DNA from: Vibrionaceae bacterium
GTDB lineage: Bacteria > Pseudomonadota > Gammaproteobacteria > Enterobacterales > Vibrionaceae
Reading direction: 5' to 3'
Assembly: GCA_018222805.1 (NCBI GenBank)
Contig: JAAEZQ010000016.1
Coordinates: 30,365 to 94,364 of the forward strand
DNA: 64,000 nucleotides
This document shows, piece after piece, positions 26,373 to 37,314 of this stretch. A program made the position numbers and the translations under genes. Below the pieces are notes generated by a model that worked only from the letters and a program-made list of their open reading frames with translations, made no database searches and was not told where the DNA came from. The first letter of the stretch is position 1. Every line of letters begins with the position of its first letter.

Positions 26373-27617
26373 ATGTCCTCATCCTTAATGACATCATCAG
26401 GCTTTAAATTCGTTTTCCCAATAGTACTGTTGGGTTTAGCGATATCAAGTATGAATAATATTATTCAGATGACTCAGTCAAACTGGGGAATTGCCGCAAA
26501 TTTACCTTATATACTGCTGGGTTGTGCACTTCTACTTTGCTACTCATTTAAGCAAGGACGAGAGTCCATGGTATGCGTCTCTATGCTACTTGCTTACTTT
26601 ATAATCCAACACCGCCTTCAAGTACCGCTTAGTAGCGGGACGGCGCTGATCGAGTTAACAATGCTTGCGACATTGCTACCGATTTCCTTTCTGGCCGTCT
26701 TTCTGTTTAGTAAAGATGGCGCAAACTCAAAAGCCATGTTTGTCTATGTTTTGATGTTGGCAATATTTCTGCTGTGGTCTTATATTACACTTAAGTTTCA
26801 CATTAAAGGGCGATTCGAGGACTGGACAAACGGTATTTTGTTTATCGTACCAAGTATATCCAAACTCCCTTTCATTCTCGTATTATATTGTCTTGGCATC
26901 GTCGGGTTTCTGGGCATCCTAGTCTTAAGAACCAACAAAATCATCCATGCTATGGCCTACTCCGCAATGGCACTCGCCTCTACTACGTTTATCTTTTTCG
27001 ATGTTCAATACATTTCAAGCACCATGTTTACTTTAGCAGGGCTACTTATGATTGTGTATTCAACAACCGCTAGCCATCATCTTGCCTTTACAGATAGTTT
27101 GACTCTCATCCCAAGCCGTAGGGCACTTGATCTTGATTTTAAAGATATGGATGGTAAGTACACCATCGCAATGTTAGATGTTGATCATTTTAAAAATTTT
27201 AACGATACGTACGGGCATGATACAGGCGACAACGTCCTTAAACTCGTTGCAACCTTGCTAATGAAAACACGCGGTGGGGCTAAAGTTTATCGTTTTGGTG
27301 GTGAAGAGTTCACTATTCTATTTAAAGGAAAATACTCTGAAGATTGTTTAAAACAATTAGAGGAAGTCCATAAGTCGATTGCAAATTATAAAGTGGTCCT
27401 TCGTGACTCAGCATCTCGCCCGGACGATAATAAACAAGGGCAAAAGAAGCGCGGAAATGAAAGGGTGAACAGAAAGACGGTATCAGTAACGGTTAGTATT
27501 GGTGTTGCAGACAGCCGAAATGCATTAGATCCAGAAGACGTCCTCTCATTAGCAGATGAAGCTCTGTATCAGGCAAAAGATTCTGGCCGAAATTGTATTA
27601 AATGTTTTAGTAGTTAG
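26373..27617 (+). CDS. Membrane diguanylate cyclase (GGDEF)
   Basis: Several TM segments then 'DVDHFKNFNDTYGHDTGDNVL...YRFGGEEFTILF'. Confidence 0.9.
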   Translation: MSSSLMTSSGFKFVFPIVLLGLAISSMNNIIQMTQSNWGIAANLPYILLGCALLLCYSFKQGRESMVCVSMLLAYFIIQHRLQVPLSSGTALIELTMLATLLPISFLAVFLFSKDGANSKAMFVYVLMLAIFLLWSYITLKFHIKGRFEDWTNGILFIVPSISKLPFILVLYCLGIVGFLGILVLRTNKIIHAMAYSAMALASTTFIFFDVQYISSTMFTLAGLLMIVYSTTASHHLAFTDSLTLIPSRRALDLDFKDMDGKYTIAMLDVDHFKNFNDTYGHDTGDNVLKLVATLLMKTRGGAKVYRFGGEEFTILFKGKYSEDCLKQLEEVHKSIANYKVVLRDSASRPDDNKQGQKKRGNERVNRKTVSVTVSIGVADSRNALDPEDVLSLADEALYQAKDSGRNCIKCFSS

Positions 27618-27624
27618 TTTAATT

Positions 27625-28596
27625 TCAATTTTTATTTACCAAGGTATAAGTATCACGACCTCGAGATTTTGATGTGTAAAGTGCTCTATCGACCATTTCA
27701 TACAAATCAGCTTTTTGTTCTTTTCCGGTAGCTTGAAAAGCAAACACACCTTGTGACACCGTCACTCTCTTTGAGATGCTTGAATACTGATGCGGATAGT
27801 CAAGGAAAGCAATCACCTCTTGAATACGTTCGGCTTCTCTTTCTGCCATTCGCCCATCGGTAGTACTTAGCAGTACGACAAACTCCTCTCCGCCATAACG
27901 CCCAACATATTCTCCAGAACGGCAAAAGGTCGCTTTGAGTTGACTTGCAATAGCCTGCAAACATCGATCCCCTTCTATGTGACCATAGTTATCGTTGAAC
28001 GCCTTAAAAAAATCGACATCTAACAAAATCATCGCCATTGGCATACGACGGCGGCCATGCCACGCAACCATCGACTCAAGCTTTTGGTCAATGTATCTGC
28101 GATTATAAAGCTTCGTTAATCCATCCTCGTTCGCCTGTTGGGTTAGAAGTTGATTCACTTTTTCAAGCTGTGCTGTCGCTTGTTTTAACTCACGCCTCAT
28201 GTGAGCAATGCGCTGCATGGCGATGAGCTTGGAATTTAGAACGAGTTTATCAACGGGCTTGATAAGGTAATCATCACCACCTGCTTCTATCGCCTTAGCG
28301 ATAATCTCAGGTTCTTCATGGCTACTAAGGAAAATAATGGGAATCCAGTCAGTAAAAGCTTCTCTGATAGATAGTGAAAGTTCAAAGCCGTTCATTTCCG
28401 GCATAGAGATATCGAGCAAGACCAGTTCGGGGTCGAAACTCTCATAAATATTTAATGCTTCTGTACCACTGCCTACTGTTCTAACGATATGCCCTAGTTG
28501 TTTCAAACGAATAGCCAATTGCATTCTGTCTAATTGAACATCGTCAACCAGTAGAATGCGCATTGATGTCCCTTTAGGCTGCATAAGGTATTCCAC
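27625..28596 (-). CDS. Response regulator with GGDEF domain
   Basis: REC 'ILLVDDVQLDRMQL...ELVLLDISMPEMNG' + 'YGGEEFVVLL'. Confidence 0.92.
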   Translation of the reverse strand: MEYLMQPKGTSMRILLVDDVQLDRMQLAIRLKQLGHIVRTVGSGTEALNIYESFDPELVLLDISMPEMNGFELSLSIREAFTDWIPIIFLSSHEEPEIIAKAIEAGGDDYLIKPVDKLVLNSKLIAMQRIAHMRRELKQATAQLEKVNQLLTQQANEDGLTKLYNRRYIDQKLESMVAWHGRRRMPMAMILLDVDFFKAFNDNYGHIEGDRCLQAIASQLKATFCRSGEYVGRYGGEEFVVLLSTTDGRMAEREAERIQEVIAFLDYPHQYSSISKRVTVSQGVFAFQATGKEQKADLYEMVDRALYTSKSRGRDTYTLVNKN

Positions 28597-28768
28597 TATC
28601 TTACTTTCTCTTTCTTAACCATATATCATATTCAACGCTTCGTTGCATCGTGCCAGCTCTTAAGTGCTATATTTTTGTTTAATTGTCGCGTAATCAAAAG
28701 ACTATAATGGTAGATATTTGAAACATTTGATATTACTATTCCCGCCTTTTTGTAATGAGAGACACAGC

Positions 28769-29206
28769 ATGTCAGAAGCAACTAACACCGAAAGCAAAAA
28801 AATCGATCTAGAAACCATTTCTCCTGAGCTACGTAAAGTTATTGAATTCGACGAAGTTCCAGAGCAAATGTTCGAAATGGTTACCTCTATCCATGAAGTG
28901 TCAGAAGAAGCCGTTCGCGCATCTTGGGACGAAATGCCAGCAAGTGCTCAAAACATTCTGGATAACTTTGAACAGTTCCATGCTCTAGTTTCGGTAGGCC
29001 AAGCATTCGCTGGTATTAACGTAATGGAAGAATTCCCAACCCTTAATCTGCCAGAAAACATGACAGATGAAGATAAAGAAGAGTACCGAGCTCAGTTGCT
29101 AGACAATGTTCTTCACAACTGTGTGAAAGACATGGTTAAGCAAATGAAAAAAGCTCGTCGTGATCCTCTACTAAAGCGTGAGTTTAAAGAAGTGTTTGCG
29201 AAGTAA
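28769..29206 (+). CDS. Conserved hypothetical protein (DUF3069-like)
   Basis: Coding composition; ATG 28769 after AGAGACACAGC. Confidence 0.5.
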   Translation: MSEATNTESKKIDLETISPELRKVIEFDEVPEQMFEMVTSIHEVSEEAVRASWDEMPASAQNILDNFEQFHALVSVGQAFAGINVMEEFPTLNLPENMTDEDKEEYRAQLLDNVLHNCVKDMVKQMKKARRDPLLKREFKEVFAK

Positions 29207-29246
29207 CCTGAACACGGATTAACTGACATTCAGTGAAAAAGTAAAG

Positions 29247-29272
29247 AAAGGGCCGCATTGTGCGGCCCTTTG
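29247..29272. terminator. Terminator
   Basis: AAAGGGCCGCAttgTGCGGCCCTTT. Confidence 0.85.
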
Positions 29273-29342
29273 TTGTTAGGTATGAAGAAACGTAACCTTA
29301 AACACATTATTACCAGACGTGTCCGTGCGGCTTTGTAGACCA

Positions 29343-30458
29343 TCAATGATCAGAATGTGGTGAAAAAGCAATGTCGCGTTGAGTCACACTCACCCCTTTC
29401 ACTTGTGCGTAGACTGAGTCACCAGGTTTTAAGTTGAGATCATCAAGTGCCCAAGGGGTAATTTTTGCCCATAAACAGCAACTCTCATCCAACTGCAAAG
29501 ATATCGTTATACTCTGCTTATCGTCTCCTACATTTACTTGCTCTATAGACTGAACAATCGCAGGCAAAACATTTCGAATCGATGTGCCAACGGGACGCTC
29601 TAGTGCTATAGAGACATCGCTAGCTCGTACCTGAAGTCGAATCGGAGTACCCGGTTCACCCTCAATCTTTTGCACCCAAAGTGATGCTCTATGACCAAGC
29701 TTTACAGAAGTCAGCGCATATTGATCGTGATGAGCCACGATCTTCCCTTCAAACAAGCTACTATGTTCAGAAAAAGACTGCCATGGTCTCATTGCGTGAG
29801 AGGCCCAGACCTCTTCCAGCTTTCCTGAAGTCACAATTCGACCGCGCTCAATAATAGACAAGTTCTGCGCCAGTCTGATGATCTCCTGTAGACTATGTGT
29901 CACATAGACTATGGGAATATTTACTTTTTCAGATAGCTCCTCGAGAAAAGGCATCACTTCTCGCTTTCTGGGCATGTCTAACGATGCTAATGGCTCATCC
30001 ATTAACAACAAATTTGGTTTAGACAACAATGCACGCGCTATTGCAACACGTTGTCTTTCTCCACCAGAAAGTGACGCAGGGAAACGCTTCAGTAGCGGCT
30101 TTATGGAGAGAAGCTCTGTAACGGCATCAAAGTAAGCATCGTCTTTTACTCTGACGCCATACATCAAGTTCCCTTTTACTGAATAGTGTGGGAATAAACG
30201 TGAGTCCTGAAAAACATAGCCAATCTTACGCTTGTGAGTCGGTAAGTTTATCGACTTCTCACTATCATACAAAACGTGATCACCAATGGTAACTTTACCT
30301 TGTGTCGGAGTAATTAGCCCACTGATCACATTGATTAACGTTGTTTTACCTGCACCTGATCGACCAAACAGTGCACTTATACCGTTACAGGGTAACTCGA
30401 GATCAATATCAAAGTCAGTTTCACCAAGGGACTGTTTAAATAGAACTCTAATGCTCAT
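29343..30458 (-). CDS. modC: Molybdate ABC transporter ATP-binding protein
   Basis: [33 protein letters not shown]-terminal TOBE-like. Confidence 0.93.
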   Translation of the reverse strand: MSIRVLFKQSLGETDFDIDLELPCNGISALFGRSGAGKTTLINVISGLITPTQGKVTIGDHVLYDSEKSINLPTHKRKIGYVFQDSRLFPHYSVKGNLMYGVRVKDDAYFDAVTELLSIKPLLKRFPASLSGGERQRVAIARALLSKPNLLLMDEPLASLDMPRKREVMPFLEELSEKVNIPIVYVTHSLQEIIRLAQNLSIIERGRIVTSGKLEEVWASHAMRPWQSFSEHSSLFEGKIVAHHDQYALTSVKLGHRASLWVQKIEGEPGTPIRLQVRASDVSIALERPVGTSIRNVLPAIVQSIEQVNVGDDKQSITISLQLDESCCLWAKITPWALDDLNLKPGDSVYAQVKGVSVTQRDIAFSPHSDH

Positions 30459-31144
30459 CATTTCGCTCCCAGTCGGCTCGAAGCTTTTCGATTCAGCCAC
30501 TCAGATGCCATTAATGTGGATAACGCCAGTGCGATTGAAATAATACAAAGGCGTGCCGCTTCCATCTCTGCGCCGGGCGTTTCTATAAAGTTGTACATAG
30601 CTAGTGGTATGGTTTGTGTCTCTCCGGGAATATTAGATACAAAGCTAATGGTTGCTCCAAACTCGCCCAAGCTACGCGCAAACGACAGCATTGTTCCGGT
30701 AATAATACCAGGGATAGTTAAGGGCAATGTAATTGTCATAAATACTTTTAGCCGAGAAGCACCCAGTGTTGAGGCTGCATGTTCAAGTTTAGGGTCGACA
30801 CTTTCTAAACTTAAACGGACAGAACGAACCATAAGTGGCAGTGCGACGACAATACAAGCGACAACCGCCCCTTTCCAATTAAAGCTAAACACCAAACCGA
30901 AATGTTCATAGAGCCAACTACCGATGAACCCCTGCCGTCCAAGAGATAACAGCAGCAAATAACCAATAACAACCGGAGGTAAGACCAAAGGCAAATGAAT
31001 TAGGCTATCAAGGACTGACTTGCCAAAGAAGGTTTTGCGAGAAAGTAACCAAGCAAATAAAACTCCTAAAGGGATAAGCCAAAGTACCGCGTACGTACCG
31101 ACTTTCAGGCTTAAAATTAAAGCTTGGTATTCAAGTTCTGTCAC
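30458..31144 (-). CDS. modB: Molybdate ABC transporter permease
   Basis: '[45 protein letters not shown]'. Confidence 0.95.
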   Translation of the reverse strand: MTELEYQALILSLKVGTYAVLWLIPLGVLFAWLLSRKTFFGKSVLDSLIHLPLVLPPVVIGYLLLLSLGRQGFIGSWLYEHFGLVFSFNWKGAVVACIVVALPLMVRSVRLSLESVDPKLEHAASTLGASRLKVFMTITLPLTIPGIITGTMLSFARSLGEFGATISFVSNIPGETQTIPLAMYNFIETPGAEMEAARLCIISIALALSTLMASEWLNRKASSRLGAK

Positions 31145-31908
31145 TCTTGATCCTTATTACTGAAACCATATTTAATAAAGACATCTTTAGCATCATCTGT
31201 ACGCAGGTATCGGAAGAACTGCTCTGATTCCGTGGAATCATTAACAATAGCAGCCGGATAGACGATTGCTGAGTGCGTATCACTCGCGAACTCATCTACA
31301 ATTGTTACTTTATCTGTCAGTAATGCATCCGTTTTGTACACAATGCCTAATGGCGCTTCTCCACGCTCTACTAGAGCTAACGCAAGACGGACATTCTTAG
31401 CGGGAGCTACGCTAAATTGGAGGTATTTCCATACGTCCAGTGTAGTCAGTGATTCTTTAGCGTACATCCCCACAGGTACAGAAGTCGGATTACCTAGCGC
31501 AAGACGTCCATCATTCAACGCGGCTTGCCACGCTTTACCGTCTGAAAAATTAAAAGCCTTCGTGTTGGACGACTTAGGAGCAATCAGAACCAGACTATTT
31601 CCCACCAAATTAGTGACATTGTCACTTAGAATGACCTTTTCACCCACCAGATAGTTCATCCACTTGGTATTTGCTGAGATGAAAACATCGGCAGGTGCTC
31701 CGTTCATTATTTGACGAGCGATAGACGAGGAACCACCGTAAACAGGTGTAACCGTAACGCCAAACTTGTCTTCAAAATTTTGTACGATTTCGTCGATCGC
31801 ATTGGTCATAGAAGACGCTGCGTACACTTTGATATTTGTTTCTGCATTTGCTGAAAATGCAGTGCTCAATATTGCCGTTAGGCAAGCATGCGTTTTCCAC
31901 GCTCTCAT
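31141..31908 (-). CDS. modA: Molybdate ABC transporter substrate-binding protein
   Basis: 'KVYAASSMTNAIDEIVQNFEDKFGVTVTPVYGGSSSIARQIMNGAPADVFISANTKWM'. Confidence 0.95.
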   Translation of the reverse strand: MRAWKTHACLTAILSTAFSANAETNIKVYAASSMTNAIDEIVQNFEDKFGVTVTPVYGGSSSIARQIMNGAPADVFISANTKWMNYLVGEKVILSDNVTNLVGNSLVLIAPKSSNTKAFNFSDGKAWQAALNDGRLALGNPTSVPVGMYAKESLTTLDVWKYLQFSVAPAKNVRLALALVERGEAPLGIVYKTDALLTDKVTIVDEFASDTHSAIVYPAAIVNDSTESEQFFRYLRTDDAKDVFIKYGFSNKDQE

Positions 31909-31967
31909 TAATAGATTCCTTTGACAGACAAGCTAGAAAGTGAACTTAAGTTCACAGCGTTAACGCA

Positions 31968-33419
31968 CTATTTAAACAAAAAGTCTAAGTTCAGATGTTG
32001 TTCTATCGCATCGGCGATACGATTAATACCAAGCTCTTTAAGCTCTTCGAAATTTTGCTGCTTTATTTGAGAACCATTTACCCAATCAGTAATAAGATTG
32101 AGTACATCTACCTCGTCAAAGAAGCCGTGTAAATAGGTGCCCATAACCTGACCGCATTCACTTAGCGCGCCGTCAAAAGTACCATTGGCGAGTTCAAGTG
32201 GCTGAACTCCTGATACTTCGCTTCGACCAACATGAATCTCGTAGCCTTTTGCAGTAGCATTTCTTCCATTAAGGCTTACAACAGCATTTGTCTTTGTTAG
32301 TTGCTTACTACCAGTAAGTACCGTGTGGACATCGAGCAGCCCTAATCCTTCACTCATCCCCGGTTCACTTTCAACACCATCAGGATCATCAATTGTTTTG
32401 CCAAGCATCTGATAACCGCCACAGATACCCATTACTTTTCCACCGAGACGAATATGGCGCAATATATCCTTATCCCATCCCTGGCTTCTTAAATACGCCA
32501 AATCGTCCCTGACAGATTTTGTACCTGGTAGAATAACCAAATCAGCCTTGTCGATTTTTTCACCTTTACCCACATAACGTAAGTTAATGTCTGGGTTGAG
32601 GCGTAATACGTCAAAATCGGTATGGTTACTGATACGGGTTAAGACGGGTACCACAATATTGAGTTTTACTTCAGAGTGTAACTCTTGCTGATCAATGATC
32701 GCGTCTTCTGCTTCGAGGTTGAAACCATGAAGATAAGGCAAAACCCCCAAAACTGGCTTACCTGTTTTTTCTTCAAGCCAGTCTAAACCTGATTGCAACA
32801 AACGAATATCGCCCCGGAATCGGTTAATCACAAAGCCTTTAACACGTGCTTGTTCCGATTCCGAAAGTAACGCCAAGGTGCCATATAAATGGGCAAAAAC
32901 ACCACCTCGGTCGATATCAGCGACAATGATGACTGGGACGTCAGCGGCTTCTGCAAAGCCCATATTGGCAATATCTCCTTCTCGGAGGTTTATTTCTGCT
33001 GGGCTTCCTGCTCCCTCAATCATGATCGAGTCAAACTCTTGTGTTAGACGCGAAAAGGAGTCAAGTACAGTGTTCATCGCGACTTTTTTGTAATCATGAA
33101 AGCCCGCGGCGTCCATATCAGACAATGCTTTGCCTTGCAGAATGATTTGTGCCCCGGTATCACTGTTCGGTTTGATAAGAACCGGGTTCATGTGGACACT
33201 GGACTCAATATTGCAGGCTTGTGCCTGAACTTCCTGAGCTCGCCCAATCTCACCACCATCTTTAGTTACTGCACTGTTGAGCGCCATATTTTGCGGCTTA
33301 AATGGGGCAACTTTAATCCCTCTTCGCGCTAACACACGGCACAAACCTGCCACAAGTACACTTTTTCCGGCATCCGATGTAGTGCCTTGAACCATTAAAG
33401 AAGGAATCGCTGATTTCAT
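31968..33419 (-). CDS. cobQ: Cobyric acid synthase
   Basis: '[41 protein letters not shown]'. Confidence 0.96.
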   Translation of the reverse strand: MKSAIPSLMVQGTTSDAGKSVLVAGLCRVLARRGIKVAPFKPQNMALNSAVTKDGGEIGRAQEVQAQACNIESSVHMNPVLIKPNSDTGAQIILQGKALSDMDAAGFHDYKKVAMNTVLDSFSRLTQEFDSIMIEGAGSPAEINLREGDIANMGFAEAADVPVIIVADIDRGGVFAHLYGTLALLSESEQARVKGFVINRFRGDIRLLQSGLDWLEEKTGKPVLGVLPYLHGFNLEAEDAIIDQQELHSEVKLNIVVPVLTRISNHTDFDVLRLNPDINLRYVGKGEKIDKADLVILPGTKSVRDDLAYLRSQGWDKDILRHIRLGGKVMGICGGYQMLGKTIDDPDGVESEPGMSEGLGLLDVHTVLTGSKQLTKTNAVVSLNGRNATAKGYEIHVGRSEVSGVQPLELANGTFDGALSECGQVMGTYLHGFFDEVDVLNLITDWVNGSQIKQQNFEELKELGINRIADAIEQHLNLDFLFK

Positions 33420-33665
33420 GAGTATTCGTTAGAGACAAAATAGATGAGCAATCATAACGTTATCGTTGCACGTTACTCAAGCAAATGAACTGAATATCAA
33501 AGTGAATAGTCGCGATTATTCCACTTTTCCTGTCAATACATACGATTAGAAATAGTGGTTAGCTGGTTAGAAGAAACGTCATTTGTTAAAACTGACACTA
33601 TTATCATTTGTGGCCTGATTTTTGCTTTGCTCCCTGTAATTTTAATGATCTTGTCTGGAGTCACC

Positions 33666-34202
33666 ATGCTAGGTAAAGCGCTAAAGGTTACGGCCTTTGG
33701 TTTGTGCGCGATACTGCCACTTTCCTCTTATGCCAATAATTTTAACTACAATACGTTGGAAGTCCGTATGGGGACCAGTCCAGGGACGTTTGGTGGCGAG
33801 TTTACAAGCTACTTTACTGAAAACACCCACTTCATTGGTCGCGCTGATAGTGAACTTAGTGGCGATTGGGATGTTGCCGGAGGTATCGGCTTCAATGGTC
33901 CTGCTGGGCAATTTGCTGATATTTATGGCCAGATGTTGCTACATAATATTAAGCAAAACAGTAGCGATAAAGTGGGCGACCAATGGCACGCAGAAGTCAA
34001 TATTGGCACTCGTGTCTGGTTGACGCAAAATGTTGAACTTCACGCGCGTTTAGGCCAGTTAATGGACAATGATGATTCCCATACCATTTACAACTTCGGA
34101 GCGCGTTTCCATTCTACTCAGCAATTGTCACTTGGTGCTGATTTCAAAAACAACGGGGTCTACGGACAGCAACTCGTGATGTCTGCCCGCTTTGGGTTCT
34201 GA
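33666..34202 (+). CDS. Exported protein, probable small outer-membrane beta-barrel
   Basis: Signal peptide MLGKALKVTAFGLCAILPLSSYA; alternating beta strands ending 'QQLVMSARFGF'. Confidence 0.6.
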   Translation: MLGKALKVTAFGLCAILPLSSYANNFNYNTLEVRMGTSPGTFGGEFTSYFTENTHFIGRADSELSGDWDVAGGIGFNGPAGQFADIYGQMLLHNIKQNSSDKVGDQWHAEVNIGTRVWLTQNVELHARLGQLMDNDDSHTIYNFGARFHSTQQLSLGADFKNNGVYGQQLVMSARFGF

Positions 34203-34224
34203 GTTACCAAAAAGCAAGAATAAA

Positions 34225-34252
34225 AAATGGCCTCCATAACTGGAGGCCATTT
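34225..34252. terminator. Terminator between convergent genes
   Basis: AAATGGCCTCCAtaacTGGAGGCCATTT. Confidence 0.85.
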
Positions 34253-34269
34253 CCGTTTTGGTCGTATTG

Positions 34270-34950
34270 CTATTTCTTGCTTGGTTTGTCTTGAACGTAT
34301 TTTTTCGAGACGTCCACAACCGCGATATCTCTGAAGAAGCTTCTTCCCAAAAGCATTGGGAACTTCATATGGCCTCTTTCAGCCAAGGTGAATTCCGTCT
34401 TCTCTTTGTAATCTCCAACCTGAATGTAGGCCATCACAACAGCGCGTTTATTTACCTCATCTGATGATGACTGTTTTACCTTAGCCCAACGCTCTACTGG
34501 TGCTTTAAACTCTTTACTCGCTTGATCGCCGAGGTCGATTTTAAACTGAACCCAGTCTTTACCATCTCTTTCAAACGGTACGATATCGAGAGCGCTGATT
34601 GACGATGTCGTTGCACCTGTATCTACACGTGCTCTAAACGTTTCATCAATGCCCGGTGCGTAAACCCACTCTTCCGAGCCAAGGATAAGCATACCGTCAG
34701 GCGTTTTTTGTACCTTAACTGGCTTTTCTGGTTTTGGCTCAGGTTTCTTCTCTGGCTTTGGTTCCGGCTTTGGTTCTACTTCTGGCTTTGGCTCAACCTC
34801 GGGTTTAACTTCTGGTTCTACCTCGACAGGTTGTTCTACTTTAGGCGTTTCTGGCTCAACAGGCTCTGTCGTCGTCTGCGTTGACGTACAAGCAATTAAA
34901 CTACCACTCATCATAAGCGGTAGAATCAGTTTCCAGTTTTTCATCCACAC
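34270..34950 (-). CDS. Lipoprotein with Pro/Glu/Lys repeat linker and RimK-associated retropepsin-like (ATP-dependent zinc protease family) domain
   Basis: Lipobox SLIACTS; (V)EPKPE repeats; 'LGSEEWVYAPGIDETFRARVDTGATTSSISALDI'. Confidence 0.8.
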   Translation of the reverse strand: MWMKNWKLILPLMMSGSLIACTSTQTTTEPVEPETPKVEQPVEVEPEVKPEVEPKPEVEPKPEPKPEKKPEPKPEKPVKVQKTPDGMLILGSEEWVYAPGIDETFRARVDTGATTSSISALDIVPFERDGKDWVQFKIDLGDQASKEFKAPVERWAKVKQSSSDEVNKRAVVMAYIQVGDYKEKTEFTLAERGHMKFPMLLGRSFFRDIAVVDVSKKYVQDKPSKK

Positions 34951-34956
34951 TCCGAA

Positions 34957-36144
34957 TTAAAGTTGAGAGACTTTATTTATCGCGTCAGCTACGTAAGGAA
35001 TATGTGTTTCGGTTAGACCTGCGATATTAATTCGGCCATCACCAACACCATAAATGCCATAATCTTCACGCAGGTGCGCCATTTGCTTTTCAGTAAAGCC
35101 TAGCACAGTAAACATGCCTTTGTGACTCTCAATGAAGTCAAATTGTTCAGTATTATGGTTATTTCTCAATTCGTTACACAAGTTCTGACGAAGACTAACC
35201 AAACGTTGCTGCATTTCACTCAGTTCTTGTTTCCAAACAGAAGTGAGGTTTGCGTCTTGAAGAATCGTTTTGACCAGAGCGGCCCCATGATCTGGCGGCA
35301 TAGTGTAAGTGGAACGAGCCAACGTTAATAACTTACCTTTCGCGTTAGTGATGTCTTGAGTATTTTTTCCGACGACAATCGCAGCACCAGTACGCTCGCG
35401 ATAAAGACCAAAGTTTTTCGAGCACGAAGTCGTGATCAGCATCTCTTCAACGTTATCAGCCATAAAGCGAAGGCCTTTCGCATCTTCTTCCAGGCCGTCA
35501 CCAAAACCTTGATATGCAATATCAACAAAAGGCGTGAAACCATTCTTCTGAGACAGCTTTGTAATTGCTTGCCAAGCAGCAAAGTCAATATCAGCACCCG
35601 TTGGGTTGTGGCAACAGCCGTGAAGTAACACAACATCAGAAGGACCAGCTTTTGACAGATCATCGATCATTCTTGCTGTGTCGACTTGCTTGGTTTCTGG
35701 TGAAAAGTAGTGGTAGAACCTCACTTTGAGGCCCGCGGCTTCCATCACAGGTTTGTGGTTCACGTAACTTGGATTAGAAATCCATACAGTAGTATCAGGT
35801 TGCGCAACTTTCATTAAGTCACCCAACATACGTAAGGCTCCACTCGCCCCCGGCGTTTGAATTGCAGCTACTCGATCCATTGCCGAGGTTCCGGATAACA
35901 ACAGATCAACCATGCTTTGATTAAATTCTTCGCAGCCAGCAAGGCCGACGTAAGCTTTGGTCTTTTGAGTTTTAACAACAACATCTTGCGCCATCTGAAT
36001 TGCTTTCATGATTGGCGTTTCACCTGCGCTGTTTTTGTAGACGCCAATACCAAGGTCAACCTTGTTTGGACGCTCATCGCTACGGTATGCAACGGATAAA
36101 GATAAAATAGGATCTAATACGGGAGTTGGTAGATTAGAAAACAT
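34957..36144 (-). CDS. Aromatic amino acid aminotransferase
   Basis: 'MFSNLPTPVLDPILSLSVAYRSDERPNKVDLGIGVYKN...SCSKNFGLYRERTGA'. Confidence 0.93.
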   Translation of the reverse strand: MFSNLPTPVLDPILSLSVAYRSDERPNKVDLGIGVYKNSAGETPIMKAIQMAQDVVVKTQKTKAYVGLAGCEEFNQSMVDLLLSGTSAMDRVAAIQTPGASGALRMLGDLMKVAQPDTTVWISNPSYVNHKPVMEAAGLKVRFYHYFSPETKQVDTARMIDDLSKAGPSDVVLLHGCCHNPTGADIDFAAWQAITKLSQKNGFTPFVDIAYQGFGDGLEEDAKGLRFMADNVEEMLITTSCSKNFGLYRERTGAAIVVGKNTQDITNAKGKLLTLARSTYTMPPDHGAALVKTILQDANLTSVWKQELSEMQQRLVSLRQNLCNELRNNHNTEQFDFIESHKGMFTVLGFTEKQMAHLREDYGIYGVGDGRINIAGLTETHIPYVADAINKVSQL

Positions 36145-36301
36145 GAAAGTCATAACCCTTTGAAATTCAAGTACAGACTTCACGTTAACATTATCATTTG
36201 AAATGACGAAATGATTTTTTACGAGTTTCGTCAAATATAGGACAAAATTCTGTATGCAATGAAGCTTTGTGCACTCCATTCTTTACAAAGAAAGCAAATC
36301 A

Positions 36302-37156
36302 CTACTCGATATCTATCTCAAGTCGTCCATTTTGTCTGAATGATCTCGGTGTCATACCTGACCAGGAGCGAAATCTCGTACTGAAGTTTGCACTGGTTGG
36401 ATAACCAACAATCTCACCAATGTGCTGAATCGGCCATTCGGTGGAGCGCAACAACCTTGCCGCGTATTCCATTCTCATACGCGTTAAATGCGCCATCGGA
36501 CTTCGTCCAAATTGCTTTTGAGTCAATCGATAGAGATGCGCTTCCGAACAAGGGTATAGCGCAGCTAATTGTTCCACGGTCCACTCTTTATGTAATTGCC
36601 TTTGGACAAGGTCAAATACACGCCGCAACTTCAGCAGATTACGGGAAACAGATTCAGACTGTGGCATATTTAGCATCAATTCAAGTTGAGCTACGCTGTG
36701 AGCGCCTACTGTACAACCATAATCAATCGGTAAGTTGATGCTACGTAAAAGAGTTTGAATGCACGCATACATGACTTCTGGTGCAGGAGTGAGTTGGTAA
36801 CTAATTTCGTCTCCTACCATTGACCAATCTGTATGCTGAGAAAGACAAACCCAAGCTATCTGCCATGTTTCGTCTTCCATACCAAATCCATTTTCAACGC
36901 CTGCGGGGATGATGACCAGAGAGCCAGGTTCCAGTTCATAGCGACATGCTTTACTTTCCAGCCAGCCTTTTCCACGCACGGTATAGATCAGCATGTGTTT
37001 TTTTTGGTTTTTCCTATACACCGAGAAGAAGTCCCGACACGTTGCGATACCGCATTGAACGATTCCGCGCTCTTCCAAAGCCATAACGCGTGTGTGGTCG
37101 ATCATCTCCTGATACGTTTTTTCGGAAATGGAGTAACACTCTTGTTTTTCTTCCAT
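36302..37156 (-). CDS. AraC-family transcriptional regulator
   Basis: N-terminal cupin-like domain plus HTH_18 'SPMAHLTRMRMEYAARLLRSTEWPIQHIGEIVGYPTSANFSTRFRSWSGMTPRSFRQ'. Confidence 0.9.
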   Translation of the reverse strand: MEEKQECYSISEKTYQEMIDHTRVMALEERGIVQCGIATCRDFFSVYRKNQKKHMLIYTVRGKGWLESKACRYELEPGSLVIIPAGVENGFGMEDETWQIAWVCLSQHTDWSMVGDEISYQLTPAPEVMYACIQTLLRSINLPIDYGCTVGAHSVAQLELMLNMPQSESVSRNLLKLRRVFDLVQRQLHKEWTVEQLAALYPCSEAHLYRLTQKQFGRSPMAHLTRMRMEYAARLLRSTEWPIQHIGEIVGYPTSANFSTRFRSWSGMTPRSFRQNGRLEIDIE

Positions 37157-37314
37157 ATTTCGATGTCTCACACTGTATTTATCGCGTCTTGGCAACATTA
37201 GATTTAACGGCTCGTATGAATAGAGAGTTTTGCAAAAGATCTGGATGCCTTTGAAAAATACAACGCGAAATCATGGGGATAAACTACTCGTATTATTCTT
37301 AATGGAGAAATGCG

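Noticed and set aside
34730-34860. Short direct repeats resembling a repeat array or CRISPR
   Set aside because: They encode an in-frame Pro/Glu/Lys linker; no regular spacer-repeat structure. No CRISPR array seen in the window.
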